Below are positions 54,468-63,494 of a DNA stretch of 64,000 nucleotides, one piece after another; within the stretch, counting starts at the first letter, position 1, and each line of letters starts with the position of its first letter. The notes beneath the pieces are model-generated. The model searched no databases, was not told where the DNA came from, and was given only the letters and a program-made list of their open reading frames with translations. Position numbers and translations under genes: made by a program. The DNA is from Acidobacteriaceae bacterium (GTDB taxonomy: Bacteria; Acidobacteriota; Terriglobia; Terriglobales; Acidobacteriaceae), in contig PLBY01000068.1 of the NCBI GenBank assembly GCA_003134655.1, positions 186,001-250,000 on the forward strand, read 5' to 3'.

Positions 54468-56189
54468 TTACTTCCGGTGTCCCGACGGGAATTGAACGGC
54501 TGGAAGGACCGGTGTTCCCTCCGAACGAACCGCGTCGAGGGCCGAGGGATCCATTCCCAAGGCTTGCAGGATGGTAGGCGCCACCTGTGCAGTGCCCACT
54601 GCGGCCCGAACCGTCTGAGGTTGGAACGACGGATTGGACAGCAGAAGAACCACATTCGTGTCGTCATGTGCGAACCCGCCGTGCTCCTCTAGCTTCTTTG
54701 TGCTGCCGGAGTAAGTAACGCCGACATTCGGAGTCACGATGATGTCGGGCGTGCGCGGATCCACGGTTGGATCGTTGTAGTTGAGGATTAACGAAGGGCC
54801 GTAGTAGATCTGCCCGAGCGCGATTCCGGTCGAGGCGGCATTCGCTTCCAGGATGCCGACCGAGGTCAAAGTGTCCGCGGAGTTCGACAGCCAGACTAGC
54901 GAGACATCATCTTCCGTCGGTCCGATGCCGGTGGGGTTGTTGGTGGATTCAGACAAAGGAATGTAGCCCGCATTGGAGAGCAGGGTGACGGGCGACGTTC
55001 CGTTGATGAGCTGCGAAACGTAGCGGCTGGGATCGATCGGCGACTGTCCGTGCTTGGCGGTGAGCACGATCAGGGTCGAATCGTACAAGCCCTGATTCTT
55101 CAGTTCGCTCACAAATGCCGCAAGCGAGGCGTCCACAAACTGAAATTCGCCCAGCAGCGTCGCGCTCGGCGTACCTGCGGCATCGAGATATCCGCCTGTC
55201 GTGCTGTTGCTCGATTCGATGAGCTTCTGGCCTACGCTGGCGGCCTGAAAGTTCATGCCGAAGATGGTGGGAACCTGGGCGTCTTTGTAGCCAAGGTGGT
55301 TCTTCCCACGGATCCAGTTCAGGACTGCTTTGACCTTCAGAGTGTCATAGCACTGAATGTTCTGGAAGCTGTTGGTCCAGGCAGTCAGGTCGGAGTTTGG
55401 ATCGCGGATCGGGTCGCAAGCTGCGTTGGTCGGCGTTACGATGCCCGGAAGGGCGACCACCGTGGAATTGATTTCCGGAGAGTAGAAATCGTCGAGCGCG
55501 CTCGGCCCCAGACCGGAAGCCACCGAGGCATAAGCCGGGTGCTTGTCGGACCATGCCGCGAATCCACCGTTCTGGTGAATCACGCTGAAAATGCTGTTGG
55601 CGCGGACGAATTGCCACGGGTATACGGGGGCGCAGCCATTGGCCGGGTCGCGCGGCAGCCGCAGGGGATCGATGGAGTTGAGGCCGCCGTCGGTCAGGGT
55701 GGCGCCCTGCGCGCCGCCGTTCAATTTGGTTTTGTCGAAGTCGATACCCTCTTCATATTCGGTTGTGGTCCCAGTGGGCGCGCCGCCAGGTGTGCACGGG
55801 CCCGCCGCGACGCCGTTGCCCGTGGTTTTCGCGGGAGCAGAGTAGTTTCGGGAATACGCAACGTCGTAGTAAACGCCGGTAAGGGCCGGACTTCCGCCGG
55901 TGACGATCGCCGTCAAGCCAGGGAAGGAATCCGAGGGCTTCGATGTGCTGGCCGCGACGTAATTAACGCCAGTCGTTGCCAGGGCCGCCATCGCCGGGCA
56001 ATAGGGTTTTCCGTTGTTGATCGTGCTAATGCCATTTGCACAGTTCAGGAAATCCACCGCATGCATGCCGTCGACGCTGATCAGAAGAACGCGCTTGATC
56101 TGGTTTTGATTGGAGTGATGGTCTTGGGCGATTGCGGTGCCCATGGAGCAGACAGCTGCGAGGGAGAGCAGAGCTAGTGTTTTTTTCAT
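54468..56189 (-). CDS. exported alkaline-phosphatase superfamily phosphodiesterase/phosphatase
   Basis: 573 residues. ATG with GAGG six bases before it, signal peptide 1-22. Metal-site segments: VLLISVDGMHAVDF (first Asp), a catalytic Thr/Ser candidate in STSKPSDSFPGLTAIVTGG, LTAKHGQSPID, and HGGFAHDDTNVVLLL with Asp/His ligands. This matches type I phosphodiesterase/nucleotide pyrophosphatase members. The long central insert of about 150 residues is unassigned. Releases phosphate or cleaves phosphodiesters in the periplasm. It stands alone with its own terminator, divergent from the PadR gene. Confidence 0.87.
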   Translation of the reverse strand: MKKTLALLSLAAVCSMGTAIAQDHHSNQNQIKRVLLISVDGMHAVDFLNCANGISTINNGKPYCPAMAALATTGVNYVAASTSKPSDSFPGLTAIVTGGSPALTGVYYDVAYSRNYSAPAKTTGNGVAAGPCTPGGAPTGTTTEYEEGIDFDKTKLNGGAQGATLTDGGLNSIDPLRLPRDPANGCAPVYPWQFVRANSIFSVIHQNGGFAAWSDKHPAYASVASGLGPSALDDFYSPEINSTVVALPGIVTPTNAACDPIRDPNSDLTAWTNSFQNIQCYDTLKVKAVLNWIRGKNHLGYKDAQVPTIFGMNFQAASVGQKLIESSNSTTGGYLDAAGTPSATLLGEFQFVDASLAAFVSELKNQGLYDSTLIVLTAKHGQSPIDPSRYVSQLINGTSPVTLLSNAGYIPLSESTNNPTGIGPTEDDVSLVWLSNSADTLTSVGILEANAASTGIALGQIYYGPSLILNYNDPTVDPRTPDIIVTPNVGVTYSGSTKKLEEHGGFAHDDTNVVLLLSNPSFQPQTVRAAVGTAQVAPTILQALGMDPSALDAVRSEGTPVLPAVQFPSGHRK

Positions 56190-56435
56190 GAGAAACCTCG
56201 AGCAGCAATCCTAAGAAACCGCATGTGACCGGAAGGTTACAGAGAGTTGAATTGTTCGTGAAAACTTCGAAATAGTATGTGGAAAATCGTTCTCTTCCCT
56301 CCAGAGTCCGCCAAGGATGCAGGTTTTTCAGCTGATCGCTTAGACAAATTCCCCTTCTCCCAAACAGGATTGGTTGGCGGGGCGAGGCTGTTCCCGTCAG
56401 ATTCGCCGGCCTTCCACTGGCGCACAAGAAAATGC

Positions 56436-56464
56436 TTGACAACTTATACTGTGTATCATACAGT
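56436..56464 (+). promoter_or_regulatory. padR promoter with overlapping operator
   Basis: TTGACA (56436-56441), a 17-base spacer, then TACAGT (56459-56464). Within it ACTGT (56448-56452) and ACAGT (56460-56464) form an inverted repeat with a 7-base centre, typical of PadR sites. A PadR bound there would block RNA polymerase, giving autoregulation. Start codon at 56481 and no ribosome site imply a very short leader. Confidence 0.7.
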
Positions 56465-56480
56465 GTGTGTCACATACTAT

Positions 56481-56837
56481 ATGACGAACGGTACCCAAGG
56501 CGCCCCTGAGATTCTCGAGAACCTGAAGATGGAGCTGCGCCGCGGATGCCTGATCGTCGCCGTCCTGGCCCAGCTTCGGACCGAGCAGTACGGATACACC
56601 CTGCGCAAGGCCTTGGCGGACGACGGCTTGGCGATCGATGAAGGCACGCTCTATCCCCTGCTGCGCCGCCTGGAGACGCAGGGGTTGCTGGTCAGCCAGT
56701 GGCGCGAAGAGGACAAGCGCAACAAGCGCTTTTATCGACTGTCGCCGGCGGGCGAACAGATCCTAAGTCAGCTGCTCGAAGAGTGGCAGAACATCAACAG
56801 TTCACTGAGCAAGATTCTCCAAGAGGCACCATTATGA
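56481..56837 (+). CDS. PadR-family transcriptional regulator
   Basis: 118 residues from ATG 56481; the open frame runs 68 codons further upstream but crosses the promoter. Winged-helix core: GCLIVAVLAQLRTEQYGYTLRKAL, then EGTLYPLLRRLETQGLL and RFYRLSPAGEQ. A coiled C-terminus dimerises. Its stop overlaps the next start (ATGA), so it controls, and is coupled to, the HAAS membrane protein gene. Effector unknown. Confidence 0.92.
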   Translation: MTNGTQGAPEILENLKMELRRGCLIVAVLAQLRTEQYGYTLRKALADDGLAIDEGTLYPLLRRLETQGLLVSQWREEDKRNKRFYRLSPAGEQILSQLLEEWQNINSSLSKILQEAPL

Positions 56838-57892
56838 ACTCCACATCCAGCCGCAACATCGATCTGATCGATCGCTACCTGCAAGCCGTCCGCTTCTGGC
56901 TGCCCAAAACGAATCGGCAAGAGGATCTGCTCGCCGAGCTGGGAGAGGATCTGCGCTCTCAGTTCGAGGACAAGGAAGCGGAACTCGGTCACCCGCTCGA
57001 CAAGGCCGAGATGTCCGCGATCCTGAAACGCTGCGGCAGTCCGATGATGGTCGCTGGCCGCCTCGGGCCGCAACGTCATCTGATTGGGCCCGCGTTATTC
57101 CCTATCTACGAGTTTGTCTTAAAGATGGTGCTGCTGTGGATTCTGGTTCCGGTCTTTGTCTTCATCGTCGGCCCGGTAAACATGGCCAATGCCGGCGGCG
57201 ACTGGGGATCAGGCGTGTTAACCACCATCGGCGACCTCTGGTCTGGCCTATTCATCGCGGCGGGCATTATCACGCTCGTGTTTGCCATTATCGAGCGCAC
57301 CAACACACACCTCGGGACTGAGATCAAATGGGACCCGCTCAAGTTGCCCCCGGTGCGGAAGGAAGAGGGCAAACCCTCTCCTCTGAAAGCCCTCTGCGAA
57401 TTCGGATTCAACATCTTCGGTCTCGTCTGGTTGTTGCTTGTGCCGCATTATCCATTCCTGATCCTCGGTCCGGCGGCGGCCATCCTGAAGGCGGGGCCGC
57501 TGCTGCACACTTACTACCTTCCGTTTGTTCTCATCAGCGTAGCGGCCCTGGTGAGGTCCGGCATCACCTTGGCACGCCCGCATTGGGACTGGTTTCCGCC
57601 CGTGAGCGAACTGCTGCAATCAGTCCTTCTGCTGATCGTGCTGAATTACATGATCGAAGCCATCGGGAAGACACCCAGCGTGTATCCATTCGTTGTCCTA
57701 CAGGACGCGGTAAGGAATTCACCGAAATACTTCCAGTTGGCTGGAATCGTGAATGTGTCAATTCTGGCCAGCATCGTGTTCGGTTGGCTGGGAGTCTGTA
57801 TTGCCGCGCTTTTACAGGTCTGGGTATTCCTCCGATATCTCCGCAAGCGAACTTCCGGCGCGCAACGAGCCGCATCCATCGGAGCGCAGTGA
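56834..57892 (+). CDS. HAAS-domain membrane protein, PadR partner
   Basis: 352 residues. Start ATG overlaps the padR stop. Residues about 8-80 form a helical HAAS-type domain (RYLQAVRFWLPKTNRQEDLLAELGEDLRSQFEDKE, GCGSPMMVAGRLG-like repeat) common in proteins encoded next to PadR regulators. Six or so membrane helices follow from residue 95. No transport or catalytic motif recognised. Probable PadR-controlled sensor or permease-like membrane protein; function unknown. Confidence 0.8.
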   Translation: MNSTSSRNIDLIDRYLQAVRFWLPKTNRQEDLLAELGEDLRSQFEDKEAELGHPLDKAEMSAILKRCGSPMMVAGRLGPQRHLIGPALFPIYEFVLKMVLLWILVPVFVFIVGPVNMANAGGDWGSGVLTTIGDLWSGLFIAAGIITLVFAIIERTNTHLGTEIKWDPLKLPPVRKEEGKPSPLKALCEFGFNIFGLVWLLLVPHYPFLILGPAAAILKAGPLLHTYYLPFVLISVAALVRSGITLARPHWDWFPPVSELLQSVLLLIVLNYMIEAIGKTPSVYPFVVLQDAVRNSPKYFQLAGIVNVSILASIVFGWLGVCIAALLQVWVFLRYLRKRTSGAQRAASIGAQ

Positions 57893-58035
57893 AGCCCTGG
57901 GAATTTACAAAATCAGCGGCGCGCCCGACGACACGAGCACGCCCGCAGGCATTCTCGCTCCTCCGTCGTGCTCTCCTGCGTCGCATTCCCTCCGTCCAGC
58001 GAGTGATCTACGAAGCCTGCAGAGAGACGTGTAGC

Positions 58036-58076
58036 GCCGGCATCCTGCCGGCTGTCGCGGGGCGTCTCGCCCCCGC
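58036..58076. repeat. two GC-rich hairpins before glnS
   Basis: GCCGGC (58036-58041) and GCCGGC (58047-58052) form one hairpin. GCGGGGCG (58057-58064) pairs with CGCCCCCGC (58068-58076) with a single bulge. The doublet resembles dispersed intergenic palindromes, similar in style to the REPINs but not the same sequence. Lies 74 bases before the glnS start. Confidence 0.6.
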
Positions 58077-58149
58077 AGCGGAAGGTGGCACAGCGCCGTC
58101 AGTTTCACCCCGGCGCGGCGGTCTTTCGTTGCGGTAAGATCAAGAGATT

Positions 58150-59877
58150 ATGAAAACGTCCGACACCGAGGCCGAGACGGGCACGAACGCCGCCCCCGAC
58201 TCTCGCCCGTCCAATTTCATACGCGACATCATTCTCGACGACCTGAAGACCAATAAATACAGCGGCCGGGTGCAGACCCGCTTTCCTCCCGAGCCCAACG
58301 GATACCTCCACATCGGGCACGCCAAGGCGATTTGCCTCGACTTCGGACTCGCCGACGAATTCGGCGGACATACGAACCTCCGCTTCGACGATACGAATCC
58401 CGAGAAGGAAGAGACTGAGTACGTCGACTCCATCATGGAAGACGTGAAGTGGCTCGGCTTCCACTGGGACGGCCTCTTCTACGCGTCGGATTACTTTGAC
58501 CAGCTCTACGAGTGGGCTCTGAAGCTGATCCGCGACGGCAAAGCGTACGTGGACGATCTTTCGGCCGAAGAAATTCGCAAGTACCGCGGCACCCTCACCG
58601 AGCCGGGCAAGGACAGCCCACACCGCAACCGCTCGGTGGAAGAAAATCTAGACCTGTTTCAGCGCATGAAGGCCGGAGAATTTCCCGACGGCTCGCGCGT
58701 GCTGCGCGCCCAGGTCGACATGGCCTCGCCCAACCTGAACATGCGCGATCCGGTGATGTACCGAATCCTGCACGCCGCGCATCACCGCACGGGCGACAAG
58801 TGGTGCATCTATCCGATGTACGACTACGCCCACGGCCAGTCGGACTCGCTCGAAAAAGTGACGCACTCCATGTGTACGCTGGAGTTTGAAGATCACCGCC
58901 CGCTCTACAACTGGTTTATCCAGCAACTGGGCATCTTCCCGTCACAGCAAATCGAATTCGACCGCCTCAATCTGACCCACACGCTGCTGAGCAAGCGCAA
59001 GCTGCTGCAGTTGGTGCGCGAGGGCCGGGTACGTGGCTGGGACGATCCGCGCATGCCGACGCTGAGCGGCATCCGGCGCCGCGGCTACACGCCCGAGGCA
59101 ATCCGCAATTTCTGTGCATCGATCGGCGTATCAAAAACGACCGGGTCGATCGAACTGGCCATGCTTGAACACTTCGTGCGCGAGGACTTGAACAAGCGAG
59201 CCCTCCGCGTGATGGCTGTCCTCCGCCCGCTGAAGGTTGTGATCGACAACTATCCCGAGAACCAGACCGAAGAAATGGACGCGGTGAACAACCCGGAAGA
59301 CGCGGCCGCCGGAAGCCGCAAGGTCCCGTTCTCGCGCGTGCTGTACATCGAGCAAGACGACTTCCGCGAGGTTCCGCCGCCCAAGTATTTCCGCCTGACC
59401 CCGGGCCGCGAGGTTCGCCTGCGCTACGGCTACCTGGTCACCTGCACGAGCGTCGTGAAGAACGACAAAGGTGAAGTCGTCGAAGTTCACTGCCGCTACG
59501 ATCCAGCAACGCGCGGTGGAAATACTCCCGACGGCCGCAAGGTGAAGGCGACGATCCACTGGGTCTCGGCCGCGCATGCGGTCGATGCCGAGGTGCGCAT
59601 CTACGAAAACCTGTTCCTGAAGGAAAATCCCAGCGGCGTCGAAGAGGGCAAGGACGTTCTCGACAACCTCAATCCCCATTCGCTGGAGATCATCGCCGAC
59701 GCGAAGGTCGAGCCGTCGCTGGCGAACGCCACGGCCGGCACCCGGTATCAGTTCGAGCGCCTGGGATACTTCTCCGTCGACCCCGATTCGAAGCCGGGCA
59801 AGCCAGTGTTCAACCGCACCGTCGCGTTGAAGGACGCCTGGGCGAGAGCTGAAAAGAAGCAGGCTGGCAAGCCGTAA
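58150..59877 (+). CDS. glnS: glutaminyl-tRNA synthetase
   Basis: 575 residues, class [23 protein letters not shown] (HIGH) and [11 protein letters not shown] (KMSKS-equivalent). The [28 protein letters not shown] region ([17 protein letters not shown]) and C-terminal two beta-barrels ([15 protein letters not shown]) are those of bacterial GlnRS. It charges tRNA-Gln directly, so no amidotransferase route is needed. Normal length. A membrane-protein gene follows 36 bases on. Confidence 0.96.
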   Translation: MKTSDTEAETGTNAAPDSRPSNFIRDIILDDLKTNKYSGRVQTRFPPEPNGYLHIGHAKAICLDFGLADEFGGHTNLRFDDTNPEKEETEYVDSIMEDVKWLGFHWDGLFYASDYFDQLYEWALKLIRDGKAYVDDLSAEEIRKYRGTLTEPGKDSPHRNRSVEENLDLFQRMKAGEFPDGSRVLRAQVDMASPNLNMRDPVMYRILHAAHHRTGDKWCIYPMYDYAHGQSDSLEKVTHSMCTLEFEDHRPLYNWFIQQLGIFPSQQIEFDRLNLTHTLLSKRKLLQLVREGRVRGWDDPRMPTLSGIRRRGYTPEAIRNFCASIGVSKTTGSIELAMLEHFVREDLNKRALRVMAVLRPLKVVIDNYPENQTEEMDAVNNPEDAAAGSRKVPFSRVLYIEQDDFREVPPPKYFRLTPGREVRLRYGYLVTCTSVVKNDKGEVVEVHCRYDPATRGGNTPDGRKVKATIHWVSAAHAVDAEVRIYENLFLKENPSGVEEGKDVLDNLNPHSLEIIADAKVEPSLANATAGTRYQFERLGYFSVDPDSKPGKPVFNRTVALKDAWARAEKKQAGKP

Positions 59878-59916
59878 AGGCTAACGTTCTCACTCGAAAA
59901 ACGTCTGGGAGAAATG

Positions 59917-60840
59917 ATGCACGCGAGTCTCGCCGTCCCCCTGGCAATGGTATTCTCGCCGCTCGTGTTTTGGCCTTACTGCGCCGGAGCCGCTCTCACT
60001 CTCATTGGGGTGTTTGCGGTGAGGCGGGAACTCGCCGAGGCGAGCGGCCTCGAAAAGATTCTGGCATTAGGCGGCGTGTTCGTCGCCGCATCGCTCGCGG
60101 CTTTCAGCGGCGAGCACTTTGGACTTGCCAAGTTCATTCAGCAGGGTGTGCCCTCCTGGATTCCGTGGCACTTGTTCTGGGCCTACTTCGTGGGTTGCGC
60201 CCTGCTGGCCGCAGCCTTGAGCATCGCAACCAACGTACAAGTGCGCCTGTCCGCCACCTTGTTGGGAATTATGATCTTTTTCTTCGTGCTAACGATTCAT
60301 CTGCCCAGGGTGCTGGCGAACCCGCACGACCGGATTGCGTGGGCCGTCGCGGTCCGGGATTCCTCTTTCGCCGGATGTGCCTGGGCTCTGGCCGGGTCTC
60401 ATACGGAAGAGTGGAGAACTCACGGTACCCACAAGCTGATCACGCTCGGGCGTCTTCTGATCGCTGTAGCTGCAGTGTTCTTCGGCGTGGAACATTTCCT
60501 GCATTCCCAATTCGTCCCCGTCATTCCCCTCGAGAAGCTCATGCCCACGTGGTATCCAGTTCATCTTCTTATCGCGTATGTTACGGGCACGGTCCTGATC
60601 GCAGCGGGCGTGAGCCTGCTGCGCGGAATACGGACCAGAGCGGCGGCGACCTCGATAGGAATTCTGGCTCTGGCAACGGTTCTGTTGGTTTACCTGCCGA
60701 TCGCGATTGCGATCCCGTCGTCCGCAGGCACCGGAGAAAAGATTGAAGGCTTGAACTATTTCTTCGACACCTTGCTCTTTGCCGGGATGGTGTTGGTTCT
60801 GGCGAATGCGCTCCCGAAGGGTACGCGCCGATTGACGTGA
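59917..60840 (+). CDS. tandemly duplicated integral membrane protein
   Basis: 307 residues from ATG 59917, with GGGAG five bases upstream (ATG 59914 is too close to that site). About eight membrane helices. Two halves match each other: FSGEHFGLAKFIQQGVPSWIPWH in the first and FFGVEHFLHSQFVPVIPLEKLMPTWYPVH in the second, each followed by a similar AYFVGCALLAAALS / AYVTGTVLIAAGVS helix. This suggests an internal duplication of a four-helix unit (DoxX-like in style). No catalytic motif seen. Function unknown. Confidence 0.78.
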   Translation: MHASLAVPLAMVFSPLVFWPYCAGAALTLIGVFAVRRELAEASGLEKILALGGVFVAASLAAFSGEHFGLAKFIQQGVPSWIPWHLFWAYFVGCALLAAALSIATNVQVRLSATLLGIMIFFFVLTIHLPRVLANPHDRIAWAVAVRDSSFAGCAWALAGSHTEEWRTHGTHKLITLGRLLIAVAAVFFGVEHFLHSQFVPVIPLEKLMPTWYPVHLLIAYVTGTVLIAAGVSLLRGIRTRAAATSIGILALATVLLVYLPIAIAIPSSAGTGEKIEGLNYFFDTLLFAGMVLVLANALPKGTRRLT

Positions 60841-60852
60841 CGCCTAGCTGTG

Positions 60853-61467
60853 CTACTGACTGTCGTAGATTTCGCGGTAGCGTCGCTCAACGATAGGATG
60901 GCCGAGGTGCAGATCACGGCGTAGTTTGCAGACCGAGATCAAGGCTCTAACCTCGCGGTCGTCTTGCTCTATTTTCTCCGGCGACCTGATACGCTTCCCT
61001 AAACGCTGAATCGTCCTCCCGCTAATGGCAGCGGATATCTTCAATGCAATCAGTTCCACGAGAGGCAAAATATCTCCAACCCCAGTTGGATATGGGATTG
61101 GAACAGCGTCGTGGACGATTCCGCCCTCCAGAAGGCAGCGATTATTGATTCGGATGCCGCCCGTCAAGAAATCAACATTGACGGCTGTCGGAGTATGGCT
61201 CTGCGTGCATGTGCGGTTGGTCGGATCGGGACAGTCATCTTCCACCACGACAAACTCCCCGGATCTCGAGAGGGCGGCCATAGCGTCAGGATATGGGACT
61301 ACGACAATATCTAGATCATTCGTCAGGCGCGGCATTCCGTATTCGCGGCAAGCTGCGGCGCCGATGAGCGTGAAGGTGATACCGCGATCACCAAAGACAA
61401 ACTTGAGCCTCTCAAATGTTTCGTACTGGGCGTCAGTCGCGTACTTGAGCACTCGTGACCCTCTCAC
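60853..61467 (-). CDS. nucleotidyltransferase-fold protein
   Basis: 204 residues. GTG start overlapping the amidohydrolase stop by four bases (GTG at codon 6 is an alternative). TLIGAAACREYGMPRLTNDLDIVV has the G-X-A and Asp51-x-Asp53 metal motif of minimal nucleotidyltransferases (MNT/AbiEii-like, DUF6036-type). No antitoxin (HEPN or AbiEi) gene is adjacent; it would be translated after the amidohydrolase. It may modify a nucleic acid or protein, or act as a solitary toxin-like protein. Function inferred only from the fold. Confidence 0.72.
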   Translation of the reverse strand: MRGSRVLKYATDAQYETFERLKFVFGDRGITFTLIGAAACREYGMPRLTNDLDIVVVPYPDAMAALSRSGEFVVVEDDCPDPTNRTCTQSHTPTAVNVDFLTGGIRINNRCLLEGGIVHDAVPIPYPTGVGDILPLVELIALKISAAISGRTIQRLGKRIRSPEKIEQDDREVRALISVCKLRRDLHLGHPIVERRYREIYDSQ

Positions 61468-62870
61468 TTCCCCCTCGCCGCTGCCTCTACGCCCGCCAGC
61501 ATCTTGTCCAAATCTGCCCGCGAGAAATATCGCCCGTTCACGATCACCGCCGCAATCTTCTGCGTGTTGCGAATATCATCGAGCGGGTTCGCATCGAGCA
61601 GCACCAGATCGGAGAGCTTTCCCTTCTCGATTGTTCCCAGCCTGTCATCCATCCCGAGGAACTTCGCCGGATTTAGAGTTGCCGTCTGCAGAGCTTCCAT
61701 CGGCGTGAAGCCGGCGGCCACGAATCGTTGCAGCTCTTCGTGCAAGCTGAAGCCGGGGAAAATATAGACACCGGGAGGTGTGTCCGTGCCCGCAAGAAAC
61801 GGAATCCCGGCACGGTGCATCGCATTCACGACTTCCAGTTCTTTTTCTACGAACCGCTTGCGGGTCGCGAGATCATCCGTGCTGAACTCATGCATGATCT
61901 GCTCGGTAAAGCGCTTCCACGTCACATCTTTCCAGGACGCGGGCACGTACTTGGCGCGAGTGTCGCTGGCGAAGTCCGTTTGATCAATCAAGTTGCCGCC
62001 GCGCTCCCACACGAGAGTAGGGCACTGCCACGTGTGATTCTTCGCCAGGAGCGCGAACAGCGCCGCCGCCCGCTTCGGGTCGTACGTCGAAAGAAATTGA
62101 CCCTGCGTCTTGGGCCCTTTCAGGAATGCGTCTTCCAGCGGCGAACTGCCCTCAAAGATTCCGATCAAATGCTCAAAACTCTTCTGTCCCGCATTCGAAG
62201 CCTCGGAAGCACGCACCGAATCCGGCACATGCCCGACGAAAGTGATCCCCTGCTTGCGCGCCTCCTCGGCAATCGCAAACACCGCCTCGCGCGGAATCAG
62301 CGACTGCAACTTGACGAAATCCGCGCCCCGCCGCTTCAGGTCGTCGACGGCTCGCTGGCCGTCCTCCGGAGTGGTAATCGCAATCGAGCTGGGAAAGCGC
62401 GGCTGGGGACCATCGAGCATTGGTCCGGAGAACACCATGCGGGGCCCGATCAGCGCCCCGGCAGTGATTTCCTTGCGCCACTGCTGCAGCACTTTTAACT
62501 CGCCGCCCATGTCCCGCACGCCCGTAATGCCATTGGCGATGAACAGCGGCAGCGTGACTTCCTTCCCACGTGGGAACCAGTCGCCGAAGACCATGTGGAC
62601 ATGCATGTCCCAGAGCCCTGGGATCAGGAACTTGCCTGTCCCATCCACATCTACGCCTTGCGGTTTCCCGCCCCCGCCCCCCGCGGAACTGCCGATCTCC
62701 GCGATTTTTCCGTCGCGCACAATCACAGTGCGATGCGCCTGCGCCGGCCCGCCAGTCGTATCGATGACGGTGACATCATGGATGATCACAACCGAAGGCG
62801 AGGCAGGCTGCCCAGCCAGGATGCCGCAGATGCACAACAGGAAGATCGCGCACGCAAAAGTGTGCTTCAT
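61464..62870 (-). CDS. exported amidohydrolase (metal-dependent hydrolase)
   Basis: 468 residues. Signal peptide 1-20. Metal-binding His90 and His92 (LWDMHVHM), later His in TFVGHVPDS, FEHLIG, and the Asp of LAGTDTPPG. The family's ending GKLSDLVLLDANPLDDIRN is intact. Hydrolyses amide, ester or related bonds in the periplasm; substrate unknown. No ribosome site is obvious. A nucleotidyltransferase gene overlaps its end (GTGA). Confidence 0.9.
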   Translation of the reverse strand: MKHTFACAIFLLCICGILAGQPASPSVVIIHDVTVIDTTGGPAQAHRTVIVRDGKIAEIGSSAGGGGGKPQGVDVDGTGKFLIPGLWDMHVHMVFGDWFPRGKEVTLPLFIANGITGVRDMGGELKVLQQWRKEITAGALIGPRMVFSGPMLDGPQPRFPSSIAITTPEDGQRAVDDLKRRGADFVKLQSLIPREAVFAIAEEARKQGITFVGHVPDSVRASEASNAGQKSFEHLIGIFEGSSPLEDAFLKGPKTQGQFLSTYDPKRAAALFALLAKNHTWQCPTLVWERGGNLIDQTDFASDTRAKYVPASWKDVTWKRFTEQIMHEFSTDDLATRKRFVEKELEVVNAMHRAGIPFLAGTDTPPGVYIFPGFSLHEELQRFVAAGFTPMEALQTATLNPAKFLGMDDRLGTIEKGKLSDLVLLDANPLDDIRNTQKIAAVIVNGRYFSRADLDKMLAGVEAAARGK

Positions 62871-62985
62871 GGGAACGAATCTTAGAGACGCCGCTCGCGA
62901 TAGTCAAAGAACGAGCTTGTTCCTGCGCCAGAAAAGCGCTAAAGTTACCGCCAATTTCCGCGCTCACGCTTCACAGGAGGACTCA

Positions 62986-63441
62986 ATGGCACGTCGAGCA
63001 TTTCTCACACGACTGGCACAGTTGGCCGCCCTACCGTTTTTTGCCGCCACAGGCGCGTTGCAAGCGCAATCCGCCCGCAAGCTCAAGATTTTGATGAAGA
63101 GCGCGTGGGGCTCCGACGATCCCACCAAAGCCGCGTTTCCCTTTTCGCACGCGCTGGCGCTCGCCGAAGCCGGACACGAGGTGCAGATCTACCTGCTTGG
63201 CGAGGCAGTGGTGTTGATGCGCAAAGTCGTTGCCGACGCGGTGACGCCCGTAGGCTGGCCGACGGTGGGAGAGTTCCTGAACAAACTTTCCACGAAGCAT
63301 GTGCAGATCTACGCCTGCGGCGCGTGTTCCCGGGCACGGGCCGTGACCGAATCCGACCTGGCCAATTACGGAGCAAAATTCGGCAGCCCGCCCATTTTTG
63401 TGTCACTGGTGGAATGGGCGGATCACATCATCACGGAATAA
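62986..63441 (+). CDS. exported DsrE-fold protein
   Basis: 151 residues from ATG 62986 with a perfect AGGAGG five bases upstream; the open frame extends far 5' but is not used. A Tat-like or Sec signal (MARRAFLTRLAQLAALPFFA) precedes a DsrE-type sandwich (LKILMKSAWGSDDPTKAAFPFSHALALAEAGHEVQIYLLGEAV). A CGAC motif (Cys111, Cys114) sits where DsrE proteins carry their sulphur-relay Cys. It may handle sulphur transfer in the periplasm. It lies beside a DsbD-N-like protein, also thiol-related, on the opposite strand. Confidence 0.8.
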   Translation: MARRAFLTRLAQLAALPFFAATGALQAQSARKLKILMKSAWGSDDPTKAAFPFSHALALAEAGHEVQIYLLGEAVVLMRKVVADAVTPVGWPTVGEFLNKLSTKHVQIYACGACSRARAVTESDLANYGAKFGSPPIFVSLVEWADHIITE

Positions 63442-63494
63442 TCAATGAACGGAAATAATCGGTGAACGGAACCCTGACGGCTGAAAGCTGACAG

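Noticed and set aside
62110..62985. Long 5' extension of the DsrE gene
   Set aside because: It is antisense to the amidohydrolase; AGGAGG five bases before ATG 62986 and the signal peptide fix the start.
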